From the NCBI RefSeq assembly GCF_001949145.1, contig NW_019091556.1, forward strand, positions 12,287 to 57,178: 44,892 nucleotides of DNA, read 5' to 3'. Below are positions 33,601-42,970 of this stretch, piece by piece. A program made the translations under genes and the position numbers. Under the pieces are notes generated by a model. That model had not been told where the DNA came from. It searched no databases and was given only the letters and a program-made list of their open reading frames with translations. Positions within the stretch are counted from its first letter, which is position 1, and each line of letters begins with the position of its first letter. The stretch comes from Acanthaster planci. Taxonomy: Eukaryota > Echinodermata > Asteroidea > Valvatida > Acanthasteridae.

Positions 33601-36600
33601 TGGAGGAAGATATCGCTCATGGCTCCTCGTGATTCCCAACCACCATGCAAACCTCGATCACCGTTCAGTGGGCCGAAGAATTCACCATGGGAACGCCCCA
33701 TGTCCATCGACATACCGGAGTCCTGACATCAAAATGGAAACAATCACCCAATTTCATCTAGTGCTTCTTTAAACATTTTGAATTTACTTGTTATGAATTA
33801 TGAAAAGATGTTCATCTTGAAGAGATTACAAGTAAAAACGAAGACGTGAATAGGATAACAGTGAGCACAGTAAAATACATCAATGTGTACATAACCACTG
33901 ACATTTCTTCCTATGTGCTTCGTTGGTAATGTGTGGTTAAAGATGATTTGTTACCTTGAAAGCGTCTTGGTGGATTTGACGTATTGTCCTTGGACCTTGC
34001 ACAACGGCGCAATGTCGAAGCACCCACTGCGAGTGAACAGACAATAAGAAACCACCATCTCAGACATACTTTACATCCCAAGAACTGAAAATAAATGTTC
34101 ACATTTAGAATGACACTTGATTATCTGGACATCAGTCTGTCCTAAGAAGATGGTCTACTCACGTTGTTGCGTCTCAGCTCCAGACAATCCTGTAGCATGA
34201 AGCGAATTCTCGCTGGCAACTCGGGAGCTTCTGAGAAACGGGTCATGCGCTCAAAATACTGATCCATCCAAGACTGTGTAAAAAAACATTAAAAACAGTG
34301 ACCACTACAGTCTGGTTCCAGACCCAGTAGGTCAGTCTCTGACTCACTGTATAGATGTCAATATTTAAGTTCGAGCGACTACCATTTATGAACCGCAGGT
34401 CAATTTTGCCTGGTACCCAGACTGTATTTTGTGTACAGGTTACGTGTCAATATTTCCCCGTGGTGACTAACAACTATCACTCTGAGTTTGTTGTTATCTA
34501 TTTTCCATCTAACAGCCTAGTCTCAGAGTCAGTCCCTGAACTCACCCTCGCTTTGTCATGGTCTAGTCTCCGGCCCACTGTATTCATTATCTTACACAAA
34601 CACTCCAAGTCCTCCGCCTTCTCTCGAAATGTCTCACTGCTTCGTTTGTACAGCAGCTAAGGAAAGCCAGGTCAGAGGTCAAAGGTTAAATTAAAAAATT
34701 ACACAGAACACCTCAAATTATTGATTTGTAAGTCATACTTTTTGGAAATTATCAGAGGGTTTTTTATCCAACTAGGTGTGTCCACTTATTTCATATCTGT
34801 TCATTGGAAAGATGGTGACACATCAGAGTACAGTCAAATCCAAGGAGGTGCCATTCTCCTGAGGCCATTACACTCATGAACTGGTTTTAACTTGACCACC
34901 CCATTGGTCAGAGAGAAATGTAACTCCACGTCAAACAGGATGGCTGCACAGTAATGGCCTCTAATTCTAGTGGAAAGATTAGTCAACAGAAACAAAAGTT
35001 TTCCAGAAAAAGCCACTCAGGTCTGCTTCAAGAAGGTCAAAGGTTAATCTACCTGTTTAATGCACTTATGCAGTATGGACTCATGTAGCATTTCCAGTTT
35101 GCCGAGTTCACCTGTTGAAACAATGCAACAGTTTCCATAGAATTAATTGAATGGTGATTTCTCTTGGTGGGTGGTGATATCTGGTTCCTAAATGTGATGT
35201 CACATCGGTTTAAACCACACCACACCAAGAGCAATATGAAACCATGAAACCGGAAGCTAACATGCAACTTGAGTGTTCATTCAATGGAAGCAGTCGCCAG
35301 TGGTGTGTGTGCATGTATGATAAAGTCATTTACCAACTGGATATGAGATGTGGTGGGAGTAGATTTGAGACTTGAGCTAGTGAATATATAAAGATCAACG
35401 AACCTGAGTATTATCGAATTATGTCAGCTGTCGTGTCATGACAACACTGCTTGTACTATAGTCTTGCCTAATTCTTGAGTCTTCTCAGCGTGACGTCCTG
35501 TTGACCTGAGTAATGCACTACTGTCATATGGCGAAAAAGCCCCTTTGTGCAATTGAATGCCGTGCAGGAAATGTAATGAAGTTCAGTGATGTCCGACCAC
35601 AAGATTTCCAAGAGGCCCCCCCCAAAAAGCTTCTACTTAGCCCACATTACCAATAGGCTTCCGAGGCTTCAGCTTCACCTATTGTTACCAAAACATTGGA
35701 GATCAGGGCAGGCATAGAATCTCAAGAGGCTTACCAATAAACTGGATGTTACCCAGCATCTTCTGCTTGGTGATGTGACGTTGCTCCTCCTCGTCCGGTG
35801 TGAGATTGCCATTTTTGTTTTCGAAGGCTGAGAAGAGAAAGAAAAAGTCAGATACAATGGTTTAAATGAGGCCGAAGATTTAAACTTGGGAAGTGATTGA
35901 ACGTGGTAGGATCTTTCTCATGGATCTTGTCTGTGTTTGGACAAAGGACTGTGCAGCTAACCTAGTTACTTTACATCAAGGCTAGATATCTCTCTTTGGC
36001 AATCTGCACAGAATGTGTCACTCGATGACAGCCATGTTTGTTTTTTTTGGCAGACCCAGGAGTGACTACTGTCCAACTACCCAAGAGACAGGTTGGTGAA
36101 GTGGTTCTTTTCTTGCCTTCCACCTCTGTGGTCTGGGTTCGAATCCCTGCTTGGTCCACATGGGGATTGGGTTTTCAGTTCCTACCTGATTCTGTGGGTT
36201 TTACCCAAAATATTCCTCTGGGGATTTTCTCCTACCTCTAAAACTGTCCTGCTTCTCATTGTCTCCTCCCTACAGGTTTCTTCAGGCTAACAAGCTTCTG
36301 TGCCTAGGGCACGTTTGAAGAATCCTTGATGTCATTACCAGATATAATGAAGAATAAGAAGGAATAACAAGACAGAGACAGAGGTTACCTGCAAAAGCTT
36401 GCGATCGGTTCTCAAACTCATCCTGACATTTATTGATGAGCAGGCGCCGGAAAGTCTGTGGCAAGAAATGGGGGGAAAAAAGAATAAACTTAGGGGAGAT
36501 TGGACACAGAATAACCAAACTGGCTTCAGAGATTGGAAGTAAAACATCCGAAGCAAAGTGTTAGACAGTCCACAAACAGTACTTGACGCATTTTATGAGC

Positions 36601-38083
36601 CCTGAGCTGGACCAAGAGAGGGCGCAAATTTCCCAGCAGCCTATGCTCCTTTGGCAGGAAGTGCACATCCTGGTTCAAAAACGACTAGGAAATAAACTCG
36701 TTAAATAAGCACTCAGGACAACACATGGCTCTTTAACCGATGAGGGGTGCTTCAACTTGAAGTGGATAAAGTACGTAAAATAGATGCTATAAAAAGAGCG
36801 ACAGGCCTGGCGACGTAGGACTGGAAGACAGGGCTATAGTGGGGCCAAGTGGGACATTGGGGACGGTATACCTTAATGTTTGAATCAAAAGGTTTGCACA
36901 TTCAACCTTCAAGTCATTCACAAACAGTGGTGCAGAGGGGGGTGTCAAGAGGTAAAAGAACGACTCACTCTACTGGTTGAGCCCGGAGGCTCAAAGCTAG
37001 GTGCGTCTTCATCCAATCGCTTACATAGCTGAGCATACACGGCACTGTACTTGGGTTCTTCTAAAGCTTTGTCAAATACCTGCAAATGAAACAGGTGAAA
37101 ACGAAAAATAGCACATTGTATTCACCAGTGCATAAAATATTTTAGGCCACTACGGAAGAAAGACGAGTGTTTGGTTGAAGGATCACATCTTCAGAGATTT
37201 GATTCTTAAATTTAGCGACCCTGAGAGGTGATGTACTACATAATGACATTTTACATGCAAATTATTTCATGAATAGTGCAAAGTGTCTGTTTGCAACCTG
37301 CAGTTTGTGCGACTTGTCACACTTTCCATCCAATTTTCCCCCTTTTTAGCATCAATGTGCTAAGGGATTAGTTTCGCTTACCAAGAGAATGATGCCTTTG
37401 AGTACAACTTTTGAGTCGATTCCTACATTGAGGAGCTCAAGAACCAACTTGTCAAACTTTTCAGGGGTGAGCTTGTTCAGAATCCTGCAGATATGGAGAA
37501 ACAAAAACAGGTTGAAATGGATCCAATTCTGCACAGGATCAGTGTATCTTGACCAAGTTGATCAAACCCCACGGCAGACTTTAAAGTATGATTCTACTCC
37601 AGAGCCTCTTTATCTATTAGAAATTGTGGTCCTGTGTTGTTTGTCATGGGCTAGAAGGGTGGGATGGGTTTCAGGGATGGGATTTGGAGGTGGAGTAAAT
37701 TGGTACATGTACATGGTGAGCAAATCGCTCACTTAATACTGGTGTGTTTGAATTGTTGATGAAATAAGCTCAAAAGGTGCTGATATGAGGCCCAGGGTGC
37801 AGTGGGGTATGGGTGGAGGGCAAGAAGGGTACTCTGGGATGCGGTAGGGTAACATCAAATAGAGAGAGAGAGAGACAGACACGTACCCTCTGACACGCCT
37901 AAAGATGTGATTATGCCTTTCTTGGTTGGTGTGATATTCAGGTCTGTTGGTTGAGCTTGGTGGAACCCATCTCTGTTGGGCTCGTCCACTACTACTACTC
38001 TGAAGTCCACTGCCTTTGTTGCTCAACACAGGTTCATGGTAGTTACTTTTGCTGTCAGGAAGAACTCCATCAGTTAGTCCCAT
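27612..38083 (-). CDS. EIF4G2: Eukaryotic translation initiation factor 4 gamma 2 (DAP5/NAT1/p97)
   Basis: This is the eIF4G-related scaffold that lacks the eIF4E-binding part and supports alternative cap-independent initiation in the cytoplasm. Exons in order: 38083-37887, 37484-37382, 37079-36969, 36455-36389, 35827-35735, 35111-35053, 34656-34546, 34273-34163, 34026-33955, 33722-33590, 32837-32718, 32520-32345, 31953-31687, 30741-30526, 29926-29704, 29587-29505, 29163-29006, 28636-28428, 27984-27863, 27686-27612. All phases join: 2706 nt, 901 residues (human 907). MIF4G is about 60-310 (ILNKLTPEKFDKL, ELPARIRFMLQDCLELR). A Q/G/P-rich middle is about 310-520. MA3 is about 540-715 (KPLESGAYYPLFLLCLQKL). 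W2 is about 716-901 (LSALYALQVHCNN, LLRFFVNFYNMEVIEEEAF) with an acidic tail EEEEDSEDEDPDQ. The ATG at 38083 is the first in frame after a likely acceptor; an upstream non-AUG start is possible. Confidence 0.96.
28723..28765. repeat. Small hairpin element, copy 1 (eIF4G2 intron)
   Basis: AACAGTCCTCAATCCT (28723-28738), loop TCACCTGTTGG, AGGATTGAGGACTGTT (28750-28765). The 16-bp arms are perfect. AGGGTTAA follows the right arm. Confidence 0.9.
31208..31611. mobile_element. TTAA-flanked MITE with perfect 10-bp TIRs (piggyBac-like)
   Basis: TTAACCACTTCCTG at 31208-31221 pairs exactly with CAGGAAGTGGTTAA at 31598-31611. The TTAA ends suit a piggyBac-type target duplication. The interior of about 396 bp has no transposase-like frame. 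It lies in the eIF4G2 intron between exons 31953-31687 and 30741-30526. Confidence 0.7.
33382..33436. repeat. Small hairpin element, copy 2 (eIF4G2 intron)
   Basis: Left arm 33382-33403, loop CCAACAGGTGA (33404-33414), right arm 33415-33436; the arms pair at 18 of 22 positions. The loop is the exact reverse complement of the loop of copy 1, so this is the same element inverted. Confidence 0.85.
36086..36350 (+). mobile_element. tRNA-derived SINE, copy 3 (best preserved head)
   Basis: A-box-like GGTTGGTGAAGTGG, intact B box GGGTTCGAATCCC, body GGTCCACATGGGGATTGGG and AATATTCCTCTGGGGATTTT, GTTTCTTCAGGCT and GTGCCTAGGGCAC, ending near an AT-rich tail (ATATAATGAAGAATAAGAAG). It lies in the eIF4G2 intron between exons 36455-36389 and 35827-35735, antisense to the gene. 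Confidence 0.85.
36594..36772 (+). repeat. Dispersed repeat, copy B (eIF4G2 intron)
   Basis: Second copy of the repeat at 5634-5825, with the same start and end blocks and a moderately diverged middle. It lies between eIF4G2 exons 36455-36389 and 37079-36969. Confidence 0.6.
37861..37876. repeat. AG/CT microsatellite beside a splice donor
   Basis: About eight AG units, directly after the donor of the first eIF4G2 coding exon (exon end 37887), so (CT)n occupies the intron start in the transcript. Confidence 0.9.
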
Positions 38084-38524
38084 TATATTCAACCAAAGGC
38101 ATTTATGTGTAAGTGTGGCTGAGCCAGAAATGATAAAGTAATTAAATACACGTTTTTACATAGAAGTAGTTCCCCTTTAAAAATGTTTAGCTTTAGTTAA
38201 GAGTTCTTGATTTTTTCTAGTAGTGTGCCCCCCTGTTCATTTGTTTAAGCCCTAGCTTCCCCCATATAGAGTTACCACATGGTCTGGTCACACTCAGTGT
38301 AGCAGATCAGCAGAGACCAGTCACCTTCACATGTACCTATGTATTGTTCCTCCTAACTGGAGTGTGGTTTTTCTGCTTGAGCCCTATTCTGCTAGTAGTC
38401 AGTGATTGAAGTCTGAGTGTAAACTCGTTAGGTCCATTTTACATACTGTGTGGGTTTTGGTTTTTGCTCTTTTGGTTTAAGTCTTTTAAATCCTTCAGTC
38501 CTTTTAGTTCTCTGCATTTTTCCA

Positions 38525-38758
38525 GTATTTTTTCATTAATAAATTGTATTTTTGATTTTTTTTTAAAGTCAAATATATTGGTGTCTGAGTCCTCATTAAT
38601 TCAGTTTCCTGCGACTTTTCCTTCAAAGATCCTTGGTTTAGTATTTTTTCATTAATAAATTGTATTTTTGATCTTTTTTTTAAAGTCAAATATATTGGTG
38701 TCTGAGTCCTCATTAATTCAGTTTCCTGCGACTTTTCCTTCGAAGATCCTTGGTTTAG
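38525..38758. repeat. 116-bp direct tandem duplication
   Basis: GTATTTTTTCATTAATAAAT begins at 38525 and again at 38641. The two copies are nearly identical, differing at a C inside the T-run and at TTCAAAG/TTCGAAG, and both end CCTTGGTTTAGT-like. The unit contains an AATAAA-like string followed by GTGTCTGAGTCCTC, reminiscent of the 3' end of an LTR, but no LTR borders or target duplication were established. Confidence 0.9.
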
Positions 38759-39880
38759 TTAGAGTTTTTGTTCTTTGCGAGTTCCCCATAGTGTTGAATT
38801 TTTCCCTGTTACATAAGCACTACCTTTTTCTCATTTATTCACCTCAGTCAATAATGTCTAGACCTACATAGGACACGTTGCCATAGTGCCTCTGGTGTCT
38901 ATTAAACGGCAAAAACTTTAGCAGCAGCATCTATTTTCTGCAGTCTTCAGCACTCAACTTACTCAACCAGGGGAATAGTTCAACTATTGCCCTCACTAGA
39001 AGCCAGCATTTCCTGGGCTTATCTAGATCATAACTAAGAAGAACAGTCAATGAGTTTGTTCAAAGAAGAACCTTAGCAATATCTACTATTGTCCTATTTT
39101 TAGTACTCTTAACAAACTCTTCCAAGTTACACCAGTCAATCGTTCAACTATTCCCTTTCCAGGACCAGTCAGTATATTTCATGGCTTTGGTCATTGGCAT
39201 CTTCAAGAAGCACTGCCTTTTCTGTTTTGTCTTAGGATTTCAGCTGTCAAATCCCTTCAAAAGAACCATGCCCAGAATGCTACAAAAAGAGGGCTTAGGC
39301 AAAGACTACCTGTAAGGACAGTAAGTAGTTCAACTACTGCCCTCTTTAGCAGTCAATAGTTTCTAGTCTTACGTGGGGTACTGTCGTGGCGTCTCTTGTT
39401 GCCTTCGCTGAGGGAAAGCTTGAGAAGCACCACCTACTTCTCCCTGGCCTTCCACTTTGTCTTGATTCAAGCCGCTGTAACTACACAAAATATTCAGACC
39501 ACATCCGTACCTACACAGGAAAATAAGGTTTAAATGAATAGTGTTTGAGGGAAATGGGCAAAACCTAAATTACTGCCCACACTACACCTTTACGTTAAAC
39601 ATTTAAAAATCATGTCCACTATTTTATGCGGTAGAAATATACCTCTTATACTAAAAAAGTAGTATTTGGCCATATTTTCCTGCATTAAATATTCAACAAA
39701 TCAAGTACGCCCCTATTCCCTGTGCAAAAGAACAGATGGCTTCCCCTTGGCATGATGAAAGTTCAAAAGGTTGAGCAACCCATATCTCAATTATTTCAGG
39801 ATACTTTGGGCCTATTATGAAACTTTCCACCATTTCCACCGGTAGGGTTTCACATCACAACTCGTAGACTTCCCTAAACT

Positions 39881-40787
39881 CGGAGAAGTCCCTTTATTTG
39901 GGGACAAAATCAGTCCCGTAAAAGACGGAATGTCCCAAAACAGGGACTTTTTTCCTTCAAGTGGGCTTGGTGATCCTACCATTGCCCTGGGGATCGTTTT
40001 AATGCCATAATTGGATTCAGCAGAAGAAAATACACAAGGGTACTGTTGAAAAAAATTCTACCATTTACTTCTAAGATTACAAGGAGGAGTCAGGGGTCAG
40101 GCTATTTAGCATCAACAAGTTATTCAAGCATATTTATGCAACTTTTTTATATAAAATGTTAATTAGGATCCTTTATATCAAATTCAGTGTATTATATCTA
40201 TCTGAAATGACACTTGAGTATTGAAATTTGAGTGACAAAGTCTGGCCTGTTTGTGCAGTCCCACCTGCCGACATCTTGTTTTCGCATGGATGGCAGAGGA
40301 AAGAAAGTTGGCAGCCCCCATACATGTACATCACAAAAATTTTCATTTTCCTACCAGAATCTGGAAGCAAATTCGGTGTTTCTCTTATACAGTGGCAAGT
40401 GTTAGAGTCTCTGAAATATAATAAACCACTTTTAAATCTGTAGAGGGTATTTTCAAGTTGTTGACGCTTTGTCGACACTATGTGCGGGTGTTGACGCTTG
40501 TTGACGATAAGTAGCATGAAGGGTAGGTACATGTAAAAAACCGCATCTAAACAATTTTTCTGAATATTAATCCTTTACGTACAGTAAAACTAAATAATAT
40601 GGTAGGCCCTAGAAAGTTCATAAAAACAACTTGGTCCGAGGGCCTGCCGGTAAATAACTAGATGGAACTGGAAATAGGCCTATGGTGCAAAATTGAAAAT
40701 AGCATGTAGATTTTTTTTTTAAATCTAAGCCCACTTGGGCAAAAAAGTCCCCTTTAAAAGAGACATCTTTCAGGGGTCTTCTCTGAA
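39881..40787. repeat. Widely spaced inverted repeat pair
   Basis: GGGACTTTTTTCCTTCAAGT followed by GGGCTTGG at about 39943-39970 pairs with CTAAGCCCACTTGGGCAAAA followed by AAGTCCCC at 40725-40752. Weaker similarity continues outward (CGGAGAAGTCCC at 39881 with GGGGTCTTCTCTG near 40773-40785). The core is about 28 bp, and the spacer of about 750 bp has no coding signal. Confidence 0.6.
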
Positions 40788-41147
40788 TTAGCCTTTTGCG
40801 AGTTAACTCTGACTCAAATCTGGTACACTGAGTTCTTTAAATTCACGTGAACATAACTTGAATTCTCCTTACTAAAACTACTGTTGCTATACCCCATGAT
40901 CCAAGGCAAGCTTTTGATTAGTTACATAAGAGATGCTTCGCAACAATACACTTTTCTAATTGGATAAGAAGGGCACAAAGGAACCAGTCCATTCCAGAGA
41001 TAGTGGTCGCTATGCAAAAGCTTGCCCCGAATCACGAGGTATAGCAACAGTGTCTTCAGTTTGGGGAAGTCAAATCGTTATGTTTATATGCAGTCAGAAA
41101 ACTCAGTGTACAATATTTTATTCAGATTTAACTCGAAAATGGCTTAT
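40786..41147. repeat. Long imperfect palindrome, arms of about 132 bp
   Basis: Arms 40786-40917 and 41015-41147 are reverse complements at roughly 75-80%. Matching blocks in order from the outside: AATTAGCC/AATAAGCC, GCGAGTTAA/TCGAGTTAA, GTACACTGAGTT, AACATAAC, ACTGTTGCTATACC, GGCAAGCTTTTG. The loop is about 97 bp. Confidence 0.8.
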
Positions 41148-42402
41148 TTAAGGACAGTCTTCCAGATGTGATGTGCACCTTCAGTCTACTGCCCACCATC
41201 TGCCAATTGTTTGCATTGGCATTGTCCACTGACCAAGAACAATTCTTCAAAATGCTTAAAATTAAATCAGCAAACGCTTATTGCCTCATGGATCGGCATT
41301 TAAATATCAAAGAAATATGAAGGACTCCAAACAGTTTAGCCGCTAGCGTCATCCACGGAAAAATAAGAAAAGTGACAGAAAAGAACACGGTGTCAGTGTA
41401 CAGTGGTGTAGGCCTAAACCAAAAAAACGCCTGAATGCCACAAAAAGGAAGTTACGACACACATACGCAATCACAAATAACAATCACTTCCATTGGGAAA
41501 GTTAAAATCAATACTCAAGCACTGTATACCAAGATACTCCTTTATTTATTTCATTAGTCTAGGATGTGAAAATTAGGCTAGAAACGAAGTTTACAGGTTT
41601 TTTAAACTCACCATTCAGAGCAAAAAAATTCGTGGCGGCCTTCACTGCTGAGTGTAGAATGGATTGGTAACCAGTAGACCTCGTCCAATGGTAAATTAAC
41701 GGGAAAATGTGCATAAGACAATGGAACATCCTGCCTCGATAGCAGGAAACCAGTGACCATCTTACGGACAATGCATTTCACGGCATGCCTCCAGAGAGGG
41801 CGTCCTTCACATTTTATGGACAGCGAAATGTTACAAGTTGGAATTTTTAAATATGGGCTAGTCGAATCAACCCCGACATCAAAACAAACTAAATGTATCA
41901 ATTTCAGACAACTGTCTTTGCCCTACTCGCACGTATGCAATTAAACATCACGTGTGCCACTGAAAATTTACTTACAAGCAGTGGGCATATCTAATTTCCA
42001 CTTTCTTCCATCATCCCAACAGTACACATATAAACAGTCACACTTGAAACACCGCCGAGTATGATCCACTTGCACTTTTTAACTTAAACTAGCAGAACTA
42101 GATATCCATACTTTATTGTCTCAAAAATTTAACTTCACTGATACATAGGCTGTGCTCAGATTTTAAAAAATCCTCACTAACAAAACTGTCAGTCATGTAA
42201 TCTTGACATTCAAGACAAAAGATGACCCGGGTAAAATAAATTCTTACGATATAATACTGAAGCCCAGTATATTCAATTGTTGCTGAGGTATTAACGGTGT
42301 GTAAGATGAATTTGTTAACACTAAAAATAAACCATCTGACGCCAAAACAAAGCAAAACATTATAACTTATCATTTTGCTTGATCCGACAAAAAATAACCC
42401 TG

Positions 42403-42408
42403 TTTATT
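42403..42408 (-). terminator. Candidate poly(A) signal of the ACCS-like gene
   Basis: AATAAA on the minus strand, about 560 bases past the TAG at 42971. The sequence between is AT-rich and non-coding, as expected of a 3' UTR. Other AT-rich variants exist nearby. Confidence 0.3.
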
Positions 42409-42970
42409 CTTTTAAATTAGTATTTAATTTTACAATTTTACAATTTCAGTGAAGAATTAATCTGATAAATTTGAAAAAAATAAGACAGAGGAAAACATAT
42501 GAAGTAAATATAACGGAACTAATTTTTATCAGGCACTAATAAAAGGATGTCAAAGAGGCATTTTTTTTTAGTTTTTGCATAAAATGTCTCCTTGAAACAA
42601 ATTACAAAATACCAAGATGAAACTAAATAAAAATAAAAGCTCAAAGAAAAGAAGACAATCTTATGGCTCAGGTAATGAAAAGAAACAACTTCAAAATCCC
42701 AAACTCTAAAATTTAGACAGAGGTAAAAGAAAACAAGGCCAAGAAGAAGAAGAAAATAACTGTCCATCACAGGCACTACACTTTCCTTCGAGTTATTATC
42801 AAGATTGGCCAATGAATAATTGGGTTATCATTAAAGAGATTCCACAAACAGATATAAGGCCCCCAGAACACTAAACCGATGGCCAAACATCCAAATCTGA
42901 AAAACAAAGACACTGTTCACGAGGGTGTGCTCCCAAAATTTGTGAAATAATCTCCTTATTGTCAAGCCAG

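Larger units (their letters stand above)
38084..41900 (-). other. Probable eIF4G2 5' leader intron, with a candidate first exon near 41.6-41.9 kb
   Basis: The eIF4G2 coding exon probably begins at 38118 (acceptor TTTCTGGCTCAG). A strong minus-strand donor, GAATG|GTGAGTTT at 41612/41611, could end the untranslated first exon, giving a 3.5-kb first intron. The intron holds a 116-bp tandem duplication (38525-38758), an inverted repeat pair (39881-39970 with 40725-40787) and a long imperfect palindrome (40786-41147). No conserved coding sequence was found. The pairing of this donor with this acceptor is inference; transcript reads would settle it. Confidence 0.4.

Noticed and set aside
41608-41901. 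97-codon minus-strand frame starting MIHLVCFDVG
   Set aside because: It overlaps the candidate eIF4G2 5' leader exon, ends just past the donor and shows no family similarity; more likely UTR.
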